Origin: Gammaproteobacteria bacterium | Lineage (GTDB): Bacteria; Pseudomonadota; Gammaproteobacteria; DSM-16500 | Direction of reading: 5' to 3' | DNA: 64,000 nucleotides | Assembly (NCBI GenBank): GCA_019634835.1 | Contig: JAHCAO010000003.1 | Span: forward strand, 62,001 to 126,000 | Part shown: piece by piece, positions 57,722-64,000 of the stretch | Numbering within the stretch: position 1 is the first letter of the stretch | Layout: every line of letters starts with the position of its first letter | Program-made: the position numbers and the translations under genes | Notes under the pieces: model-generated | Databases searched by the model: none | What the model was told of the DNA's origin: nothing | What the model saw: only the letters and a program-made list of their open reading frames with translations

Positions 57722-60541
57722 TTACTGGCAAGCTTCGCAAGTTGGGTCAGTAATCAAACATGCTTTGGGTGCTAGTACTGCTGGCTCCACTTCTACTGCA
57801 TTTAATGCGCGGTCATCAACCGTGGCTTTTTCAGTATTGGTTGCACCCATACTGCGTAAATAATAGGTGGTTTTTAATCCGCGTATCCAGGCATGGCGAT
57901 AGAGTTGATCTAATTTTTTACCAGAAGGTTGTGCCATATATAAATTTAATGATTGTGATTGGTCAATCCACTTTTGGCGCCGTGAGCCTGCCTCAACCAA
58001 CCAAGTGGGATCGACCTCAAATGCTGTTGCATAAATTTGTTTTAATTTTTCTGGTATACGATTAATTTTAGCAACACTGCCATTATAATATTTTAAATCA
58101 TTGACCATGACTTCATCCCATAATCCTTCTTGTTTAAGATCAGCAACAAGATAAGGATTAATGACGGTGAACTCACCTGATAAATTAGATTTGACAAACA
58201 AGTTTTGATAGGTTGGTTCAATGGATTGCGAAACGCCACAAATATTCGAAATGGTTGCGGTGGGTGCGATTGCCAAAACATTAGAGTTGCGCATACCAAC
58301 AGACTGGACTCGTTCACGTAGTTTATTCCAATCTAAGGTTTGTGTTTTGTCTAATTCTAAATAAGCACTTCTGTTTTTCTCCAGTATTGCAAGAGAATCA
58401 ATAGGCAGGATACCTTGACTCCAAAGAGATCCTTCATAGGTTGAATATTTGCCGCGCTCTTCTGCCAGATAAGTAGATGCCTCTATAGCGAAGTAACTTA
58501 TTAGCTCCATGGAACGGTCAGCAAATTCTACCGCATCTTGTGAAGCATAGGGGAGACGTAACTGATAAAGCACATCTTGAAATCCCATGATACCCATACC
58601 AACAGGCCGGTGCTTCACATTTGAATTCCGCGCTTGTGGTACAGAATAGTAATTAATATCGATTACATTATCCAACATACGTAATGCAGTATGTACTGTA
58701 CGACGAAGCTTTTCTTGATCTAAACCTTTGTCCGTCATATGCGCGACAAGATTGACACTACCCAGATTACAGACAGCGATTTCTTCGCGTGACGTATTGA
58801 GCGTAATCTCAGTACAAAGATTTGAGCTATGCACCACACCAACATGCTGCTGTGGTGAACGTAAATTACATACATCTTTAAACGTCACCCAAGGATGGCC
58901 TGTTTCAAATAACATCGTCAGCATTTTACGCCAGAGAGAAACAGCTGAAATCTTTTTGAAATTTTTGAGTTCACCGCGTGCTGCCTTAACTTCATAAGCA
59001 GTATAAGCATCAACAAATGCTTTTCCATATAAGTCGTGCAAATCAGGTACTTCATTAGGTGAAAATAATGTCCAATCTTGATTTTCAATCACACGCTGCA
59101 TAAAAAGATCGGGAATCCAATTGGCTGTATTCATATCATGCGTACGCCGCCGCTCATCACCAGTGTTTTTACGCAGATCTAAAAATTCTTCTATGTCCCT
59201 ATGCCAGGTTTCAAGATAAGCGCAGACTGCTCCCTTACGTTTTCCACCTTGATTCACTGCCACAGCAGTAGCGTTAGCTACATTTAAAAAAGGGACTACT
59301 CCAAGCGATTTGCCATTGGTTCCTTTGATGTGCGCACCCATAGCGCGCACATTGGTCCAATCATTACCTAAACCACCTGCATATTTAGACAATAAGGCGT
59401 TATCTTTAATGGCACCATAAATACCATCTAAATCATCTGGTACCGTAGTGAGATAACAACTAGATAATTGGGGACGTAAGGTTCCAGAATTAAATAGCGT
59501 TGGTGTTGAGCTCATGAAATCGAATGAAGAAAGTAGGTGATAAAATTCAATCGCTCGTTTTTCTTTTTCGTTTTCATCAATGGCAAGCCCCATGGCAACA
59601 CGCATGAAAAATGCTTGCGGCAGTTCGAATCTTATTCCTTCCCAATGGATGAAATAACGATCATATAAAGTTTGTAGTCCCAAATAAGTGAATAATAAGT
59701 CACGTTCCGGTTTAATGGCTGCGCTGATTTGTGCTATATCAAATGTTCTTAATTCTGGACTTAAAAGCTCATGCTGAATCCCAGCCTCAATATATGCTTC
59801 AAGATAAGCAGGATAGAAATTTTGCTGCTGAATAGGACTGGAATCATCTTTAACCTCCAAGAAATCCAATGCTTCATGACGCAAATCATCTAGTAATAAC
59901 CGTGCAGCAACATAGGTATAATTAGGTTCTTTTTCAATCAGAGTACGCGCTGACATAACAAGAGCTTTATTTACTTCCCGCGCGGGTACTTTGTCAAAAA
60001 GATTGCGTTTTACATCTTCAATAATATGTTCTGGTGATACACTTGCTAATCCTGTGCAAGCCGTTTGTATTTGCTTTTGCATAACGTCAAAATTCAGGGG
60101 CTGCACTGTGCCGTCTGCTAAAGTAACATGTAAAATAGACGCGGATTTTTGATTATCCGCTTCTTCTTGCTCCCGAATACGGCGGCGTTCTTCACGATAC
60201 AATACGTAAGACTTAGCAACTTTGTATTCACCTGTACGCATTAGCTCTAATTCAACTTGATCTTGAATCTCTTCAATATGAAGGGTACCGCCGCTATGCA
60301 AGCGGCGAATAAAGGTATCAGCAATTTTTTTGGTTAACCTTGTAACTTTTTCATGAATGCGGCTAGAACTGACGGCAGTATCTCCCTCTACAGCCAGGAA
60401 TGCTTTGGTCATAGCAACAGAAATTTTATTGGCATCGAAGGGAGTTACCGTGCCATTACGACGAATCACTTTTATTAACCCAGGAGCTGTTTGTGCAATT
60501 TCAAGATGAGTGAAGTGAGGTAATATTGATTGGGTATCCAT
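57722..60541 (-). CDS. nrdA: Ribonucleoside-diphosphate reductase alpha subunit (class Ia)
   Basis: Catalytic R1 subunit, 939 residues, longer than E. coli NrdA (761) because it has two N-terminal ATP-cone-like domains: one at about 20-115 (VIRRNGTVTPFDANKIS) and a second at about 145-235 (VTLADGTVQPLNFDVMQKQI). Catalytic features include SSCYLTTVPDDLDGIY (site cysteine), NLCTEITLNTSREEIAVCNL and the C-terminal thioredoxin-facing cysteines in DPTCEACQ. Two cones suggest allosteric overall-activity control by dATP. Family B repeat separates it from nrdB. Confidence 0.96.
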   Translation of the reverse strand: MDTQSILPHFTHLEIAQTAPGLIKVIRRNGTVTPFDANKISVAMTKAFLAVEGDTAVSSSRIHEKVTRLTKKIADTFIRRLHSGGTLHIEEIQDQVELELMRTGEYKVAKSYVLYREERRRIREQEEADNQKSASILHVTLADGTVQPLNFDVMQKQIQTACTGLASVSPEHIIEDVKRNLFDKVPAREVNKALVMSARTLIEKEPNYTYVAARLLLDDLRHEALDFLEVKDDSSPIQQQNFYPAYLEAYIEAGIQHELLSPELRTFDIAQISAAIKPERDLLFTYLGLQTLYDRYFIHWEGIRFELPQAFFMRVAMGLAIDENEKEKRAIEFYHLLSSFDFMSSTPTLFNSGTLRPQLSSCYLTTVPDDLDGIYGAIKDNALLSKYAGGLGNDWTNVRAMGAHIKGTNGKSLGVVPFLNVANATAVAVNQGGKRKGAVCAYLETWHRDIEEFLDLRKNTGDERRRTHDMNTANWIPDLFMQRVIENQDWTLFSPNEVPDLHDLYGKAFVDAYTAYEVKAARGELKNFKKISAVSLWRKMLTMLFETGHPWVTFKDVCNLRSPQQHVGVVHSSNLCTEITLNTSREEIAVCNLGSVNLVAHMTDKGLDQEKLRRTVHTALRMLDNVIDINYYSVPQARNSNVKHRPVGMGIMGFQDVLYQLRLPYASQDAVEFADRSMELISYFAIEASTYLAEERGKYSTYEGSLWSQGILPIDSLAILEKNRSAYLELDKTQTLDWNKLRERVQSVGMRNSNVLAIAPTATISNICGVSQSIEPTYQNLFVKSNLSGEFTVINPYLVADLKQEGLWDEVMVNDLKYYNGSVAKINRIPEKLKQIYATAFEVDPTWLVEAGSRRQKWIDQSQSLNLYMAQPSGKKLDQLYRHAWIRGLKTTYYLRSMGATNTEKATVDDRALNAVEVEPAVLAPKACLITDPTCEACQ

Positions 60542-60623
60542 GCTCTCTTTCTCCGCAATACTAAATTATAAATTTTTATAAGGCAGTGTTGTGGTGTTGC
60601 CTACACAACCATAACTGCAAAAA

Positions 60624-60639
60624 CCACAATATGTAGTTG
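60624..60639 (-). promoter_or_regulatory. Candidate NrdR box upstream of nrdA
   Basis: CAATATGTAG at 60627-60636 matches 9 of 10 core bases of the NrdR box (CWATATATWG), with partial match in the flanks. It is 86 bases upstream of the nrdA start. A second box at the usual three-turn spacing was not found, so the call is weak. Confidence 0.4.
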
Positions 60640-60735
60640 TTTTTTGACTCTAGGATAACAAGATAAAGTATATTGATGGAGATATCAAGCGAATAAAAAA
60701 GTCCTGGATAAAATCGCTATACAGAGCGGGTAAAT

Positions 60736-60769
60736 GGCTGACAGAATGTGACAACTCTTCCTGTCAGCC
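60736..60769 (-). terminator. Hairpin after the 539-aa protein gene
   Basis: GGCTGACAG (60736-60744) pairs with CTGTCAGCC (60761-60769), a 9-bp perfect stem 7 bases beyond the stop codon at 60776. No U-tract follows on the minus strand. Confidence 0.5.
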
Positions 60770-60775
60770 AAACGC

Positions 60776-62395
60776 CTAGTGAATCTCTTGAAGAACAGAA
60801 GAGGGTGTCTGGCACGTATTCTCCTCTTGTATGTTTTTTTGCATCTCGGCCGGCTTTTGTGAATCTCTCCCCCATACAAACAGTTTAAATTTATTCGCTG
60901 TAGCAGGTGACACAAGATAATCATTCACTTTGCTTAAGTGCTTAGCAAGATCACGCTCAGTCACATGCTTTGCATCTTTATTCGTAGACATAAATGCTTT
61001 ATTCAATGAAGTGTTAACATTAACTATGCTGCCTCCCAACGCATTGGTAACGATAAACGTTGTGCCCAATATATCTTTAGGGTGAATGCCAATAATATTA
61101 GCTTTATTATTTAAAACACCTGCAGCAACATTCTGCGGACCGCTAGCAGCAAATCCATTGGCAGCGAGTGTTAGAAAAGCAAATGGAATATGTTTAGGAT
61201 TTTCATAAAGATGCTGAGCTAACTCCACTATCGTGGTGCGTAGTCTAGTTGCTGAATCTGCATATAGCATACTAGATGCAAGCCCAGGAATAAGCCCAAT
61301 TAACCGCTTAAACCAAGGGTCAAGCACATCTAAATCTGTTTTACCAAACTGAGCCAGCGTATTAACGCCATCAAAGCCTTTTTGCATAAAAGTCAGGTAA
61401 GAGGGGATGCAAATCAGTGTGATTGCCACTGAAAAGTCAAATATTACGCCTGCATATTTCGAGAGGTATTCCAGTGTAGTTTTGTTTTTAATTAAATCCG
61501 GGTGAGCTGCAGCCAACTCCTGTAACACTGTGACAAACTGGTCTGCAATGACTTCAAAATCTTTTTCCGTTAACGGTGCATCATGATCGCGATCAGCAAA
61601 CAATTCCACAATAATCTCATCAAATTTTTTCTGGATTTCTTCCAGATATGCTTCGTCAATATGATTGATAGCATCAGCAAAATCTGCTTGCGCTGCGGCA
61701 TCTTCGTTAAAAAGATTATAAATACGCTTAAGCACATTTCTTACACCAACATAACGTGAAGCCAGTATGACGGAAAAACTAATGAAAGCAGCACTAGAAG
61801 CAGAAATATACCCCAGCCAAAGAAAAGCATTATACGCAATGGCTGAGGCAGCCATAGCACCTCCTATGCCAAAAACAATAGAGAAGGTGTTGTCAATAAA
61901 ATCTCGAGGACTATCGAAGGTGTGTGCAATATTAGTTTTAAATTTACCCCATGCTGCAGGTAAAAAAAACGCGTTCATGATGGCATTAATTGAAAGTGAC
62001 GCACTGCCATTTAGAATGGAATGTGCGCGCACCCAATCAGACATCTTATTCCACCATTCGATACTGATTTCTTCAGGACCCTGCCCACTAGGGTTAGCGA
62101 GTGCATTCAAGGCAGGAGGAGCAGCAGTAATAAACGATGTTAATAAAATAACAGGATGTTTAACAACATATAAAAGTCCATTGCCTGTTGATTTACCTGC
62201 TCTAACAAGACCATTACCGATCCAAGTTGACCAGCTTGATTTCTTTTCTTCTACTGAGGGCAACGGATCTTCACTTAAAAAAGGAACAGCTTCGCCTCTC
62301 CCATCTTCTATGTTCCATGACTTTTGCCTATTTTTTTTGTGCCTTATGCGGCTTCGTTGATTCAATAAATCTTCAGAAGGACGTGATTGAGCCAT
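60776..62395 (-). CDS. Multi-membrane-helix protein, candidate Dot/Icm effector
   Basis: A 539-residue protein of no family known to me. The N-terminal 60 residues are soluble, basic then acidic. Hydrophobic segments lie at about 73-98, 133-150, 171-191, 193-213, 314-337, 403-425 and 442-460, with a soluble acidic region at 230-305. There is no cleavable signal peptide. The C-terminal tail (NIQEENTCQTPSSVLQEIH) has a Glu-rich patch followed by Ser/Thr, as in E-block Dot/Icm signals. ATG is preceded by GAGGAGAAAC. A PmrA-box match lies 73 bases upstream. It may insert into host membranes, but that is inference. Confidence 0.7.
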   Translation of the reverse strand: MAQSRPSEDLLNQRSRIRHKKNRQKSWNIEDGRGEAVPFLSEDPLPSVEEKKSSWSTWIGNGLVRAGKSTGNGLLYVVKHPVILLTSFITAAPPALNALANPSGQGPEEISIEWWNKMSDWVRAHSILNGSASLSINAIMNAFFLPAAWGKFKTNIAHTFDSPRDFIDNTFSIVFGIGGAMAASAIAYNAFLWLGYISASSAAFISFSVILASRYVGVRNVLKRIYNLFNEDAAAQADFADAINHIDEAYLEEIQKKFDEIIVELFADRDHDAPLTEKDFEVIADQFVTVLQELAAAHPDLIKNKTTLEYLSKYAGVIFDFSVAITLICIPSYLTFMQKGFDGVNTLAQFGKTDLDVLDPWFKRLIGLIPGLASSMLYADSATRLRTTIVELAQHLYENPKHIPFAFLTLAANGFAASGPQNVAAGVLNNKANIIGIHPKDILGTTFIVTNALGGSIVNVNTSLNKAFMSTNKDAKHVTERDLAKHLSKVNDYLVSPATANKFKLFVWGRDSQKPAEMQKNIQEENTCQTPSSVLQEIH

Positions 62396-62467
62396 GTTTC
62401 TCCTCGCGATGTGTTTTTGGTTATTAATGATTCATGAGAAATTGGAGCACATTCTAGGTCGATATAC

Positions 62468-62483
62468 TTAAGGTAACATTAAG
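62468..62483 (-). promoter_or_regulatory. PmrA-box match upstream of the 539-aa protein
   Basis: On the minus strand CTTAA-TG-TT-AC-CTTAA, an exact fit to CTTAA-N2-TT-N2-CTTAA. TAGAAT (62456-62451) follows 11 bases later, the spacing expected when the box replaces the -35 element. The gene starts 73 bases downstream. Confidence 0.65.
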
Positions 62484-62638
62484 CAAAAATAACGCTTGCA
62501 TCCCTCTGATTGCTCAAAAATATGTAGTATAAAGTTATAGTTGCCCAACAAATATACATTTATAAAAATGCATTATACTTTAAGTGGATGTAAAAGTAGC
62601 CAGCATACAATCACACATAATAAATAGGGGAGGGTGGA

Positions 62639-64000
62639 ATGCAGCCCAGATTAGATGTGAACGAGCTTAAAGCTGTTTCTGTTGAACTAACTAAACTAAG
62701 GAATAAGTTTAAAGAATCAAATAGTAAACAGGAGATGTCTTCTATCAATGATGAGTTATACAAGCTAGAGTTTCGAATTCTAATGGAGATGGATAAGGTA
62801 ATAAATGACAAGCAAGTGGTAAACTTAAAATTAGTAAGTAAGTTGATGAGCGTGAAAGAAAATATGGACAACGCAGGTTCTTTTCTCAAAGATTTCTTTG
62901 GCCAAGATATGGCACCTCCCTCACTAGGTGAAGACGGAGAATACCTTGAACTAAGTGAACTAATTGAACTAAGGAGCCTTTTAGACTTGTCATTGCAAAA
63001 ACTTCAAGAAGTAGTAAATGAACTAAAAGGATTAGCTGGGGAAAAGTTAACTCTTGATGGCGCACAAATTGATCATTATCCAGAGATAGAAGATGGGGAA
63101 GATCTAGAGAGTCTACTTAAACGCCTAGAAACAGGTGATGAAAAAACAGGTGATGAAAAAAGTAAAAAACAAGCTATGGACGATATGCGTCAGAAACTCC
63201 AGGGAGGAGATAATGATTTGTATGAAGGCATCGATAAATACCAGCAATTCTATGGTGATGCAGTAGAAAAATATGAGATAAATCATCAATCTTTTATCCA
63301 AAAGATCAAGGAAAGTCTAAGCACAGAAAGTCTGCCCGATCCAAAAAAAAATCACACTTATTTTAGGCATTTATTCGTAGCTTATTTGCAAAACGTGATT
63401 AATAGTCCGGAAGGTTTAATAGATGACGATAAAAAAGCATCGAGAGAAAGCGATCCTGAAAAAGCTACTATCAAAGCAAAAGATCTCTTGGGTAAAGAAG
63501 GACTCGAATTATATAAACTGGCACTAGAAGAAGAAATGAATAGTAAAGCCTACATGAATGCAGTATTAGATAAATCCACCACTGTACACGAAGGATGGAA
63601 GGGAGATAAGCGGCCTGTCATTATCATTGGCGGCCCCTCTGCGAGTGGGAAAACAACAGCAAAAAAGGAAGTGATTGAAAAGTTAGTGGAAGAAAAGAAG
63701 AGGAATAATAAAGAGGCAGAGAACCTTTTGGTCATTGCAGTAGATGGAGGCGATGCCCGTGAAGTCTCGCAAATGAGAAAATTGCTTGCAGTAGCTGCCG
63801 AACAGAAAGGTTATACAGGCGTTAAGGATTTACATGAGCAGAGTAAAGTATTAGGCGACGTAAAAAGAAGAATTCAGGGATTTGCTTTACGTGAAGATAA
63901 TCCGTGTGGTGTGGCTATACCCAATACTTTTTCAAAGTTTCCTATTTCTGGGAGGAAACTCCTAGATAAAGTGAGTGCACTTGATGACAATAAAACCGAA
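62639..64000 (+). CDS. P-loop protein with acidic helical N-terminal region (truncated by window edge)
   Basis: An open frame of 454 codons with no stop before the window ends; the ATG has AGGGGAGGGTGG just upstream. Residues 1-310 are charged and helical, with a 5-residue tandem repeat TGDEK-type at ~165-174 (15-base DNA repeat, 63131-63160). A Walker A motif GPSASGKT (332-339, Lys338) sits in RPVIIIGGPSASGKTTAKK, followed by VIAVDGGDAREVSQM about 40 residues later. This order resembles zeta-toxin/AAA-like kinases. It is divergent from the 539-aa gene and may also be an effector. Substrate unknown; the C-terminus is missing. Confidence 0.72.
   Translation, partial: MQPRLDVNELKAVSVELTKLRNKFKESNSKQEMSSINDELYKLEFRILMEMDKVINDKQVVNLKLVSKLMSVKENMDNAGSFLKDFFGQDMAPPSLGEDGEYLELSELIELRSLLDLSLQKLQEVVNELKGLAGEKLTLDGAQIDHYPEIEDGEDLESLLKRLETGDEKTGDEKSKKQAMDDMRQKLQGGDNDLYEGIDKYQQFYGDAVEKYEINHQSFIQKIKESLSTESLPDPKKNHTYFRHLFVAYLQNVINSPEGLIDDDKKASRESDPEKATIKAKDLLGKEGLELYKLALEEEMNSKAYMNAVLDKSTTVHEGWKGDKRPVIIIGGPSASGKTTAKKEVIEKLVEEKKRNNKEAENLLVIAVDGGDAREVSQMRKLLAVAAEQKGYTGVKDLHEQSKVLGDVKRRIQGFALREDNPCGVAIPNTFSKFPISGRKLLDKVSALDDNKTE

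Noticed and set aside
1..64000. tRNA, rRNA, CRISPR array, integrase or transposase
   Set aside because: All intergenic stretches were read for tRNA-like arms, regular short repeats and transposase coding; none was seen.

Overview
This 64 kb window looks like chromosome from a gamma-proteobacterium of the order Legionellales, probably close to Coxiella, Rickettsiella, Aquicella or Berkiella. The evidence is: A+T-rich DNA; a gltA | sdhCDAB-sucABCD block laid out as in Coxiella; a small membrane protein of the CBU_0592 type; a VirK-like protein; and several very large, A+T-rich, mostly helical proteins of the kind that are Dot/Icm effectors in this order. The genus cannot be fixed from the sequence alone, and no rRNA, tRNA, insertion sequence, phage or CRISPR array was seen.

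Layout. 1-5.6 kb: end of aqpZ, threonine catabolism (kbl-tdh), a flavin reductase, virK, sdhE-ygfX and yciA. 5.9-14.4 kb: one long housekeeping run, lepA-lepB-rnc-era-recO-pdxJ-gltX-cysS. 14.7-23.1 kb: acnA, the cytochrome bd operon cydABX overlapping hemF, and an MFS transporter. 23.4-31 kb: a looser region with a small secreted acidic protein, a stand-alone EAL protein, a DMT transporter, a host-attachment-family protein, an M20 peptidase with an amidinotransferase-fold enzyme, an L,D-transpeptidase, a DUF924 protein and a small outer-membrane barrel. 31-44.8 kb: TCA-cycle block (gltA; sdhCDAB; sucAB; sucCD), then serS and lapAB. 45.3-56.2 kb: accessory region with a 1150-aa RAP-domain protein, an alpha/beta hydrolase, dusA, a CBU_0592-like protein and a 1605-aa protein with two cysteine-phosphatase signatures. 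56.4-60.5 kb: class Ia ribonucleotide reductase. 60.8-64 kb: a 539-aa multi-membrane protein and a truncated P-loop protein.

How it fits together. Most genes serve aerobic energy metabolism (acnA, gltA, sdh, suc, cydABX, hemF for haem supply, sdhE for flavinylation of SdhA) and translation. Over this core lies an apparent host-interaction layer. Sequences matching the PmrA box (CTTAA-N2-TT-N2-CTTAA), which drives Dot/Icm effector genes in Legionella and Coxiella, lie upstream of the 1150-aa protein, the 539-aa protein and the small secreted protein.

The intergenic regions also hold at least four families of short, non-coding, palindromic repeats. Two copies of family A have arms that differ between copies but are perfectly complementary within each copy. 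These repeats, and the double-phosphatase protein, are the parts most likely to be undescribed.
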